Assembly: GCA_018343915.1 (NCBI GenBank)
Contig: JABRWF010000001.1
Coordinates: 868,001-932,000 of the forward strand
Direction of reading: 5' to 3'
DNA from: Agroathelia rolfsii
Taxonomy: Eukaryota > Basidiomycota > Agaricomycetes > Amylocorticiales > Amylocorticiaceae
Length of the DNA stretch: 64,000 nucleotides
Shown here: piece after piece, positions 35,929-44,565 of the stretch
Layout of the letters: every line of letters begins with the position of its first letter
Numbering within the stretch: position 1 is the stretch's first letter
Program-made: the position numbers and the translations under genes
The notes under the pieces: model-generated
What the model was told of the DNA's origin: nothing
Database searches by the model: none
The model's input: the letters and a program-made list of their open reading frames with translations, nothing else

Positions 35929-36180
35929 ATGTCTATGTCATCCGGGTTGTCTTCGTCGTCTTCATCTATGACTGAACAAGACATGACTATGCGAGATTAT
36001 CTTCTCGTGTTCATTTTTAATTGCGTAGAGGAGTATACCGCCGAGATCAAGAACAGAAAGGAACTACGCGACAAACTGAGGGCCAGAGACTCATTTCTAC
36101 CAAAGGATCCAATCGACGAGAATGATCCTGAGTATTCTACTCATTGTTCTTATCATACTATCTACTCACACAAAAAATAA
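35929..36180 (+). CDS. Short arm gene, right copy (83 codons), unknown
   Basis: This is identical to the minus-strand copy in the left arm: Ser-rich start, charged probable helix, acidic PIDENDPE stretch. Upstream 35815-35928 is AT-rich with no clear TATA. The frame after the stop remains protein-like for ~45 codons, which suggests an unrecognised intron or a nonsense change. No family recognised. Confidence 0.4.
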   Translation: MSMSSGLSSSSSSMTEQDMTMRDYLLVFIFNCVEEYTAEIKNRKELRDKLRARDSFLPKDPIDENDPEYSTHCSYHTIYSHKK

Positions 36181-37180
36181 AGGCACAAAGAGGCCTTGCG
36201 CCATTTTTTAATCAATACCCTTGAAGATGCAACCGACAGCATTAAAATAAATTAAAATTGGCTTGCACAGGCCATTCAGATGCTTAAGGAGTTGGACGTG
36301 GTAGAAACCAACCTGCCAAGGTATAAACTAACCCTTTTGCAACCTTGGTCTTTTATTAATGCGTATGTTATGCTATTTTCTGCAGTTTTCATTGGGATAC
36401 CTAGCAAACTATATCATTTTATTTATTTATTTACACATTTGTAATATTGCAATGGCTCAAATAGCCAATGACTCTTGTTCCATAATACATCATTTTTGCT
36501 GTACTTCCATAAAGCCCTAATCCCCTTACAATTATGTAAATGCCATGCCCCAAACTCAGGTATGTGATTAGTTGGATGCAAAATTCGACCAAGACGATTA
36601 CGTTGCCGCATGTACCACAACAATTACTTGTGTCAGCTCCTCTTAGACCCCTTTGGAAGGCCCCAAGGACCTCTTCCAACAGCTGGATTCTGCGCTAACG
36701 TTCCTCAGATCAATGGTTGCTCTCATGTATTGTCTTAAGTAGTAGTACATCGCCTATGATTTGTGCGCTAGATAAGAACCTTCAAACAATTTGAAGTTCA
36801 TCAGGCGGGAGGAGGTGGTGGTTTAGTTTAGCTATATAGCCTTGTAGATAGTGTTAGGTGCACTGGCCCTCTATATAATAAAAGAGATTAAATTAATGAT
36901 TAGGCATCTAAACGGTAAGGGAACCAGGATGGATTGCCTCATTCAATATGTAAACAGCAACTTGTTACTAAACTGAGTTGCCTGACTAAGCATCTGGCTG
37001 GTGATTAGTGAATGGATTGGATCGCCTAACTGGTGATTAGTAAATAGACTAGATTGCTTGGGCGATGTGAATTTTTCTCTGAGCACCTTTGGAGATGTAA
37101 GTAGGGCACTCACTACTGGGCAATGTAGGCACCCAGGCGACCACTACTAGGCGATGTAGGCACCTAGGCGACCTAATCGG

Positions 37181-37535
37181 GGCGATTATGTAAAACTTTC
37201 GGTTTTACTCGGAGTAAAACCACGGATGGTTTTTACTTATAGTTTTACTAATAGTTTTACCTAGAGTAAATTTTATAGTAAATACAACGGTTTTACCCTG
37301 AATGGTTTTACCTAGAGTAAATTTTCTGGTAAATACAATAGCTTTACCCTGAGTAAAAATGTCAGAAATTCTACTTTAGGTAAAACTACTGATTTTACTT
37401 TAGCTCAAGTTGCTATATTTACTTATTGGTTTACTTAATATAAAAACCAATGTAAATCCTAGGTTTTTACTTAATGTAAAAACACTAGTATTACATAAGA
37501 TTATACCCAAAGTAAATATTATTGTAAAACTATAT
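37181..37535. repeat. Subterminal GTTTTAC/GTAAAAC motif cluster, right arm
   Basis: This is the mirror image of 26936-27290, including the 21-nt palindrome at 37201-37221. The cluster lies within ~400 bp of the outer arm end, where transposase-binding repeats are found in several DNA transposon superfamilies. Confidence 0.75.
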
Positions 37536-37608
37536 ATATATATTTGGTTGTTACTTATAAATAACCAGAGTGTATTGTTGTAATCAGAAGAATTCACACT
37601 CTAGTAAT

Positions 37609-37681
37609 GGCAAGATAGCTCAGTTGGTAGAGCACCTGTATATATAACGGGAGGCCCTGGGTTCAATTCCTAGTCTAGCCA
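37609..37681 (+). tRNA. tRNA-like gene (or tRNA-derived SINE head)
   Basis: A 73-nt cloverleaf can be drawn. The acceptor is GGCAAGA/TCTAGCC with one A-A mismatch. The D arm is GCTC/GAGC within the box A-like TAGCTCAGTTGG. The anticodon stem is CCTGT/ACGGG, and the T arm is CTGGG/CCTAG with box B-like GGTTCAATTCC. The loop ATATATA places anticodon AUA, which would read the Tyr codon UAU. Fungal tRNA-Tyr normally uses GUA, and T at position 37 is unusual, so a pseudogene or SINE head is likely. TTTT at 37683-37686 could terminate Pol III. Confidence 0.5.
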
Positions 37682-37686
37682 ATTTT

Positions 37687-38049
37687 CTAGTTTTATCATG
37701 TATATCACTAAGAATTTTGAATTTCGAAAGCATATTATACCTAGGTTTAACCAGGTCTAGAAGATTTCATTTTAAGGACACAGGGAATGTACTTCGAATG
37801 TTCAGATACTCAAACCCAGTAGGCTACTTTTAATGCATTCCAATCCGTAGCTGCAGATTCTGGCCAACTTAATTGCACTAGTGGTATAAAAAAGTGTTTA
37901 TAATATTACATATAACAAGCCAGTGATTTGGTGAGCACCTAGATAGGATACAAAGCTTTAATATAATACTAGGGAATGTTCCTTGTAGTCATTAGGGTTT
38001 AAATATATATACTGTATTGGAGGATATAATTTATTTCGCAAAATTACTA
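37687..38049. other. AT-rich unique sequence, no gene seen
   Basis: The stretch lies between the tRNA-like gene and a Copia LTR. I find no coding frame or repeat in it. It could be the body of a SINE headed by the tRNA-like segment, but I see no poly-A tail or duplication to support that. Confidence 0.4.
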
Positions 38050-38483
38050 TGAATTATAGTGAAAAACCTGCCGGCTGGATAGGGAAGTCAAGCGTGTTAA
38101 AATACGACGAGCGACGACGATGAGCAGCGGTCGACACAAAGAATTGTATTCCGCTTGTCTACTTGTACATCGTTGTACGTAGTCAAACGGATAGTAAACA
38201 AGAATGTAAACTACCGTAAATATAAAGGCAGAATCATGTGACCCAGCACATGGATCACATATTCTAACACACCCCCTTGATCCATGTGTATCAACAGTAG
38301 TGCACCCCCTAAAACCTGCACACCAAATAAAAGCAAGTACATAAACATGAGGGATGAGCACAATTAACAGAAGGGGATCGACAAGAGAGAGAACGGCAGA
38401 AAAGGTCATGGTATCGACAAACAATATAAGAATGCAATAACAGCGGCAAAAAGAATGACAAAAATGGGACCAACGGCAGGAAT
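38050..38483 (-). mobile_element. 3' end of a minus-strand Copia element
   Basis: On the minus strand, ~210 bp of internal 3' region ends in a polypurine tract (CAAGGGGGTG) followed by an LTR starting TGTTAGAATATGTG (38269) and running to about 38050. The LTR resembles the solo LTR at 8331-8525. The 5' part was cut off where the intact Copia element begins at 38484. Confidence 0.7.
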
Positions 38484-38826
38484 TGTTGTGATTCCAAGCA
38501 GTATAATATTCATTTCATCTATAACTCATACTTGTTTCACTTCATTTCCTTGTCTTTTCCTCCTTTTATTTGTTGCATTAATTCTATACGGATACGGTAC
38601 ATGTTATTTTGCTTCCGGCGTCACATGACTGACGCGTCCTTTTCTCCGTTGTTTTCTCCTTCGACACACTTCAGTTCATTACAATAAACTGAAGTGTAAG
38701 TATCCTGTTATATTTCCTCACTTCTATTTCTATGCTCATTACTTCTATAGTTTAATATTGGCATTAGGTATATACCGAGTTCATTACAATAAACTGAAGT
38801 TTTAATATTGGCATTAGCATTTTACA
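38484..38826 (+). repeat. 5' LTR of the intact Copia element
   Basis: The LTR runs TGTTGTGATT to TTTACA, 343 bp. It contains the hairpin CACTTCAGTT/AACTGAAGTG (38667-38696, 10-bp stem and 10-nt loop). TTCATTACAATAAACTGAAGT and TTTAATATTGGCATTAG each occur twice. Confidence 0.95.
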
Positions 38827-38830
38827 GGTT

Positions 38831-41800
38831 ATGAGTCCCTTAATCGCCTCCACCCCAACCACCACCGAATCTTCTACAATACGTATCACGAAGCTAGAAG
38901 AAGATGGCGAGAACTGGATGCTCTATTCTCGCCAACTCATCTCATTCATTACCGCACGCGGCTGGAAGCGTTACCTTGATGGTCGCGAAGCCCCCCCTAA
39001 GCTCCCTACTGCAACAGCCGACGAGAAGGGGCAACCCATGGTGGTACTAGCATCAGAAATGGATGAATACGAGACAAAATTCGATGAGTGGGAACGGAAG
39101 GATGAAGCCGTACGCACGGTGCTATACCAGACAGTACCTGAGGTGTTGCAAGTGGACATGGTTAGCTGCACGACAGCAGCAGCTATGTGGCAATACCTAC
39201 GCGACCGTTTTGACGAAGACGACGAGCTTATTCAAGGCGTATACCTGCGTCAGATATACACAATGCAGTGTGCAGAGGGTGATGACCCTCGGACCACAAT
39301 TGACGAGATGCAACGACTGCGACAGAAGTTAGCGCATGCTGGTGGAACAATTGGTGACAAGGAATATGCAGTAGCAATCATGCAGGCTATGCCGCAATCG
39401 TACCATGCATCCCTACGGGCTTACCGGCAGAACCAGCGACAGGGCAAGGTTGCCCTCACATCCACCGATATCATTCGCGCTATTCGGCAGATGGCACAAG
39501 ACGACAAGAACCTACAGAAGAGCACGTCGTTAGCCTCTGCTACAGCACTTCATGCTTACGCACAACAATCATCAAATGCCACTTCATCAGGGAACTCCCC
39601 TAGTTGCCAGAACTGTGGACGGCCGGGGCATACCAAGGATATGTGTTGGCAGAAAGGAGGGGGTCAAGAGGGCCAGTGGCCAAAGAGGACATGGAAGCCA
39701 AAATCAAGAGGAAAAGCATCAGCGAACGTAGCCGTTGTGAGCACAGAGCCTAATGGCAACGGTGAAGACGAGAGCGAATATGCGTTCGTGGTGGCAACGA
39801 GTTTTGCCGCCGTATCGAGATCGACCATGCCCAAGGACAGTGATGTATGGATTCTGGATTCAGGAGCATCGAGGCACCTGGACCCAAAGAAGAACAACTT
39901 CGTCACATACCAAGAGATTCCCCCTATGCCAATTACATCTGCTGAAGGTGGCACATTCTATGCCATCGGCGAGGGCGAAGTGCCCATTCGAGCAAAGACG
40001 GAGACGGGGAGTGTTATCCTGCGACTCCGCAAGGTGCTGCATGCACCAACAATGCCGTTTGCACTTATGTCGATTAGCGCAATGTTGAAGGCCCAGTTCC
40101 CTATTCGTTTTGAGGCTGACCGGGCCGCCCATATCTTCACGCCATCGGACGACCACATCCTGCGAATCCCCGACAAGGATGGCCTATTTCACATCGAGAC
40201 CTTACCAATAAAGAAGGACTCACCGAAGGTCGCCGCCGTGGCCGCCATACCTAGAACGCGCATGACGATGAAGGAATTCCACCGTCGTATGGGCCACGCT
40301 GGTGCAAATGCACTGAAAAAGATGGTCAGAGACAGCATCATCGAGGGAATCGAGCTTACAGACAATGAGCTACCCACCTGCACTACATGTATCCAGGCCA
40401 AGCAAACCCGGCAACCATACCCCGATGAGCGGTCAAGCCCACAATGCAAACGGTATGGCGAACGAGTCCACTCGGATGTCTGGGGTCCAGCACCAGTCCG
40501 GTCAATGGGTGGAAAGTCTTACATGTGCTCATTCATTGACGACTACACGGATGAGGCGATGATCTACTTTATGCCAGCAAAGTCAGAGACATTCGACAAA
40601 TACAAGACTTACGAAGCCTGGGCCAAGGTGCAACGCAATGCCCCAAACATCAAAGAACTCCAGTCCGATCGAGGGGGAGAGTACACCAGTACCGAGTTCA
40701 ACAAGCACCTTGCAGCTGCTGGGACCGCCCGCCGACTTGCCGTTCATGACTCGTCACCACAAAACGGTAAAGCTGAGCGCCTTAACCGCACGGTTGCCGA
40801 GCACACGCGTGCAATGCTGCTCGATGCCAGCCTACCACAGTCCCTCTGGGCAGAGGCTATGCGACATGTGATCTGGCTACGAAACCGGACCACAACAGCG
40901 AAGACCGTAGGCACAACGCCGTATGAGCGAGCAACAGGACAGAAACCTGACCTGTCCCAGCTACGACGCTTTGGCGAGACAGCATGGGTGAAGCTTGAGG
41001 GTGCAAACAAACTTGAGGCAAAGTCAATGGTTGGAAAATGGCTAGGATGGGACGTCGAGAGCAAAGGCCATCGAATCTACTGGCCACTAAGCCGTAAGAT
41101 TTCCATCGAACGGAACGTATGCTTCGAACGACCTACCGCGACCGTGCACGTTGAGGGGGAGCCAGCAGATGAGTCCAACAGTGACGATCGCCCTAGAAAA
41201 GCAACGAGCACAGAATCAAGCCGACCAGTCACAACCGTAAAGACCTCCGAGCCAGAGGGGAGAGGGGGAGCATCAGTCAACCCACAGATCATCCCATTAC
41301 CCCCTTCGCCCACAGCCGACCTATCAGAAGATGCTGCCAGCAAGCAACCGGCAATCGGCAGAGCCGAGTCACCGGCACCCAGACGCAGTGAACGCGAACG
41401 TAAGCCGTCCGCACGCGCCCGAGAGGCTGTCGAGAGCTCGAAGCCGAAAACCAAAGCCAAAGCAGTTGCTCAGGCAGCTGTAATCTACGGCGATGCCGAC
41501 GAATGGATCATCGACGACGACGAGGTTGACGCCCCAGAAGCAATTGCATTAGCTGCTATGGCAGGAGATGAACCAAGTATCAAACAGGCACTAGCAGGCC
41601 CAGACAGAGACAGATGGGTAGATGCCTGTGAAGCTGAGCTAGAGGCATTGAAACGAACCGAGACGTTCGAGCTGGTTGAGAAGCCGCAGGGAGCCAACGT
41701 GGTTGGCAATACATGGGTCCTACGACGCAAGCGTGACGAAAACAATAACGTCACCAAATACAAGGCCCGCCTTTGCGCACAAGGCTTCAGCCAAATCCCC

Positions 41801-43126
41801 GGCATCGATTTCAACGAAACCGCCGCACCTACTGCTCGTCCTGCTTCCCTGAGACTTATTCTGGCCATAGCTGCTATTGACGACCTCGAGCTCCATCAAA
41901 TTGACTTCAAGAATGCATATCTTAATGCTGAACTTGAAGACACTGTCTACATGCGCCAACCCGACGGTTTCAAATCACCCGACAAGCCGCATTACGTCTG
42001 GCGGCTGAGGAAGGCTCTCTATGGGTTAAAGCAGGCTGGGCATGAGTGGTATAAGAAGGTACGAGCTCTTTTTGAGAGTCTCGGACTCACACGCTCGGGG
42101 TACGACCCCGCAGTCTTTCTCAAGGTCACCGCCGAATTTTCCATCATCGTCGCTATCCATGTCGACGATTGCACCATCGCTACCACTTCACCCACGCTCA
42201 TGACAAGCTTCAAGAAACGTCTCGCTGATGCGTACGAACTCAGTGATCTCGGGGAGGTCCGATTCCTCCTGGGCTACGAGATTCGCCGCGACCGCCCAAA
42301 CCGCCGTCTCACCATGAAGCAGACAGCGTATATCGATCAAATTGTCGACCGCGCAGGCATGCACGATGCCAGCAACATCTTCGTCCCCATGGATCCACAC
42401 ACACACCTCAGCACCCGCAATATCACGGCGGACGACCGCGAATTCATGCAAGACAAGCCCTACGCAATACTTGTGGGCTCTGCAATGTATGCCGCTGTCG
42501 GAACACGCCCAGACATCGCGTTCGTGATGTCCCAGCTCACTCGGGTACTTTCTGACCCGTCGTACGCTCACTGGAATGCTGTCCGCCGGCTAATTCGATA
42601 TCTCAAGACCACGCGCACACTCGCACTCACATACAGCGCGGAACAGCACCAAGGACTCGTCGCTTACACAGACGCCGACTGGGCCAGTCAGGATGACCGG
42701 CACTCCATCTCCGGCTCCATCTTCATGTACGGGGGAGCCGCCGTTAGCTGGTCTGCCCGCCGTCAGTCCCTCATCGCGCTCTCCACCTGCGAAGCCGAAT
42801 ATATCGCGGCTTCAGACGCCTATCGCGAGCTTATTTGGCTCCGCTCTCTCCTCCGCGAACTCACCAATCACGAAAGTGGTCACAAAACCGCCGTTTTGTT
42901 GTGTGACAACCAGGCCGCCATTAAACTGGCCCACAATGGCCTCTATAGTGCTCGTACCAAGCATATCGACATTCGTTATCACAACATTCGCGAGGCAATC
43001 GAGAATGGTCATTTCGACATGGTCTACATCAATACCAACGAAATGGCGGCGGATCTATTCACAAAGGCACTCGGGCAGTCGAAACTGGACTATTTCAAGC
43101 ATATTATTGGACTGGATCCTGCTTGA
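38831..43126 (+). CDS. gag-pol: Copia Gag-Pol polyprotein, 1431 aa
   Basis: The ATG lies four bases after the 5' LTR. Domains in order are Gag (UBN2/gag-like, ~1-230), a CCHC knuckle (CQNCGRPGHTKDMC ~260), protease (WILDSGASRHLD ~342), the integrase zinc domain (HRRMGH...CTTC ~490-525) and D,D,E core (HSDVWGP, QSDRGGEY, NGKAERLNR), an acidic/Ser-rich linker (~790-920), reverse transcriptase (NTWVLRRKRD, ALYGLKQAGHEWY, AIHVDDCTIAT ~1105), and RNase H (YTDADWAS, STCEAEYIA, LLCDNQAA). Integrase before RT defines Copia order. The stop TGA is at 43124-43126, followed at once by the GAGGGGGAG polypurine tract. All catalytic motifs look intact, so the element is plausibly autonomous. Confidence 0.96.
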   Translation: MSPLIASTPTTTESSTIRITKLEEDGENWMLYSRQLISFITARGWKRYLDGREAPPKLPTATADEKGQPMVVLASEMDEYETKFDEWERKDEAVRTVLYQTVPEVLQVDMVSCTTAAAMWQYLRDRFDEDDELIQGVYLRQIYTMQCAEGDDPRTTIDEMQRLRQKLAHAGGTIGDKEYAVAIMQAMPQSYHASLRAYRQNQRQGKVALTSTDIIRAIRQMAQDDKNLQKSTSLASATALHAYAQQSSNATSSGNSPSCQNCGRPGHTKDMCWQKGGGQEGQWPKRTWKPKSRGKASANVAVVSTEPNGNGEDESEYAFVVATSFAAVSRSTMPKDSDVWILDSGASRHLDPKKNNFVTYQEIPPMPITSAEGGTFYAIGEGEVPIRAKTETGSVILRLRKVLHAPTMPFALMSISAMLKAQFPIRFEADRAAHIFTPSDDHILRIPDKDGLFHIETLPIKKDSPKVAAVAAIPRTRMTMKEFHRRMGHAGANALKKMVRDSIIEGIELTDNELPTCTTCIQAKQTRQPYPDERSSPQCKRYGERVHSDVWGPAPVRSMGGKSYMCSFIDDYTDEAMIYFMPAKSETFDKYKTYEAWAKVQRNAPNIKELQSDRGGEYTSTEFNKHLAAAGTARRLAVHDSSPQNGKAERLNRTVAEHTRAMLLDASLPQSLWAEAMRHVIWLRNRTTTAKTVGTTPYERATGQKPDLSQLRRFGETAWVKLEGANKLEAKSMVGKWLGWDVESKGHRIYWPLSRKISIERNVCFERPTATVHVEGEPADESNSDDRPRKATSTESSRPVTTVKTSEPEGRGGASVNPQIIPLPPSPTADLSEDAASKQPAIGRAESPAPRRSERERKPSARAREAVESSKPKTKAKAVAQAAVIYGDADEWIIDDDEVDAPEAIALAAMAGDEPSIKQALAGPDRDRWVDACEAELEALKRTETFELVEKPQGANVVGNTWVLRRKRDENNNVTKYKARLCAQGFSQIPGIDFNETAAPTARPASLRLILAIAAIDDLELHQIDFKNAYLNAELEDTVYMRQPDGFKSPDKPHYVWRLRKALYGLKQAGHEWYKKVRALFESLGLTRSGYDPAVFLKVTAEFSIIVAIHVDDCTIATTSPTLMTSFKKRLADAYELSDLGEVRFLLGYEIRRDRPNRRLTMKQTAYIDQIVDRAGMHDASNIFVPMDPHTHLSTRNITADDREFMQDKPYAILVGSAMYAAVGTRPDIAFVMSQLTRVLSDPSYAHWNAVRRLIRYLKTTRTLALTYSAEQHQGLVAYTDADWASQDDRHSISGSIFMYGGAAVSWSARRQSLIALSTCEAEYIAASDAYRELIWLRSLLRELTNHESGHKTAVLLCDNQAAIKLAHNGLYSARTKHIDIRYHNIREAIENGHFDMVYINTNEMAADLFTKALGQSKLDYFKHIIGLDPA

Positions 43127-43133
43127 GGGGGAG

Positions 43134-43476
43134 TGTTGTGATTCCAAGCAGTATAATATTCATTTCATCTATAACTCATACTTGTTTCACTTCATTTCCT
43201 TGTCTTTTCCTCCTTTTATTTGTTGCATTAATTCTATACGGATACGGTACATGTTATTTTGCTTCCGGCGTCACATGACTGACGCGTCCTTTTCTCCGTT
43301 GTTTTCTCCTTCGACACACTTCAGTTCATTACAATAAACTGAAGTGTAAGTATCCTGTTATATTTCCTCACTTCTATTTCTATGCTCATTACTTCTATAG
43401 TTTAATATTGGCATTAGGTATATACCGAGTTCATTACAATAAACTGAAGTTTTAATATTGGCATTAGCATTTTACA
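43134..43476 (+). repeat. 3' LTR of the intact Copia element
   Basis: The LTR is 343 bp and appears identical to the 5' copy, preceded by GAGGGGGAG. Confidence 0.95.
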
Positions 43477-44044
43477 GAAGTTTCATTGAGTAATACTATA
43501 AGAGGAATACAAACATATAATACTTGCCTGAAGGCAAAGAGGTCAAAGCTGGCCTTTCAGGACAAGTTACATAGACTACTTATACTACTTGCGGAAGCTC
43601 CACGCTAGTTCCGCTGCGGAGGCAAAGAATAGAGGAAGTAGATTATGCAGGGGAAGACCTTTTCCCTAACTCCGATGGGCAGCCGTGCGGAGATACAACA
43701 CTTCCGGAGGTTCCGCGCTCAGGAGCGGGGCTCCGCAGGAGCTCAGGAGCGGAAGCTTGGAGGTGTGTAACGGAACCAGTATCCGTTAGGAATCGGTCAG
43801 TGGTCAGAGGTTTGTACTCCGGAGTTGTGCGGAATGGTGAACAGAAAACACACAACTCACGATTACTCCTGTAGCGTGCGGCTTAGTCACATGAGGGCCA
43901 ATCACCTGACCATTCACTGCCTACAGTCCATGCCCTAAGGGTAATAAAAGAAAAAGATAAAAGGAGACAAAAATTCGTAAAAATAGTTCCAATAAAAATT
44001 AAATAATTTGCAAAAATTCTGTCCATATTTTCCAACTCATGACA
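43477..44044 (-). repeat. Fragment of LTR-D
   Basis: This matches 25517-26084 over exactly 568 bp. It is missing its 3' part (minus-strand sense) where the Copia element begins. It ends TCATGACA at 44044 and is followed by a family-E LTR piece. Confidence 0.85.
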
Positions 44045-44565
44045 CTGAAGGCAAAAGATATATTAGTTTTTATGTAAGTATACAAGAGGGGGGGGTGCCT
44101 TTACCTGAAGGCGAAAAGGTCAAAGCTAAGGTTCAGGTAAGGGCTACAGGCTTGTATTTATACATAAAATAAAGGGCCTATATGCAGCCTTGATGGTCTA
44201 TGTGCAGTGGGGTTTGTAAGCGGAAATGACTAGAATGCAGGGGCAGTGCTTTGTGCCTAAGTCTAATGAGCAACTGATCAGAATGATGAGTCTAGTACTC
44301 CTTAGTAATTGCACAGTGATTGGAACGACCCTGGTTCCTGAGTCTAGACCTTTTGATGAAAAGGAATAATCTAGACTCTGCCTTCCTAATATACTCTTGT
44401 CACAAGCACTCCTGTCACGTGGGGCTAACACAGCTAGTTACACGTGCGTCAAGATATTGCCTGCAAGGTATTTTATCCCTATCTCAATGAATAAAAATTG
44501 CAAAAATACAATAAAAATATGTATATGTTCGTAAAAAAAAGGCGAAAAATGTCCAACTCATAACA
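44045..44565 (-). repeat. Fragment of LTR-E, minus strand
   Basis: It begins CTGAAGGC within the leader palindrome of LTR-E and ends CATAACA, the reversed LTR start, at 44565. It is inserted in the integrase of a plus-strand family-E element. Confidence 0.8.

Larger units (their letters stand above)
26899..37572. mobile_element. 10.7-kb inverted-repeat structure (3.8-kb arms, 3.05-kb loop)
   Basis: Position x in the left arm pairs with 64471-x in the right arm from 26899/37572 inward to 30708/33763 with no net length difference. Six or more open frames in one arm recur identically on the opposite strand of the other. One base difference was noticed (G27520 versus the complement at 36951). 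The termini read CACTCTGG...CCAGAGTG. No target duplication is visible: TAG precedes and TAT follows. It could be a mobile element with very long terminal inverted repeats or a recent inverted duplication. The sequence alone does not decide. Confidence 0.7.
33763..37572 (-). repeat. Right arm of the large inverted repeat
   Basis: This is the reverse complement of 26899-30708 with no length difference. It ends CCAGAGTG at 37572 and continues into unrelated unique DNA (TATTGTTGTAATC). The left arm instead abuts an LTR-A relic. Confidence 0.9.
38484..43476 (+). mobile_element. Intact Ty1/Copia retrotransposon
   Basis: It is 4993 bp long, with two 343-bp LTRs in which I find no difference and a single uninterrupted 1431-codon gag-pol frame that fills nearly the whole interior. 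Identical LTRs imply very recent insertion. The flanks do not form a duplication (GGAAT on the left, GAAGT on the right). The left flank is a Copia remnant and the right flank is the middle of LTR-D. Confidence 0.95.

Noticed and set aside
26899..37572. Classification as a CACTA transposon from the CACT ends
   Set aside because: The termini are CACTCTGG, there is no 3-bp duplication (TAG versus TAT), and no transposase was recognised.
26899..37572. Assembly or read-chimera artefact
   Set aside because: Not excluded, but a 3-kb non-palindromic loop, a base difference between arms and different outer flanks argue against a simple fold-back read. Kept as a test in the findings.
37590..37606. 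CTAGT near the tRNA-like gene as a Helitron 3' end
   Set aside because: There is no convincing hairpin just upstream, no Rep/helicase gene, and no matching 5' TC end.
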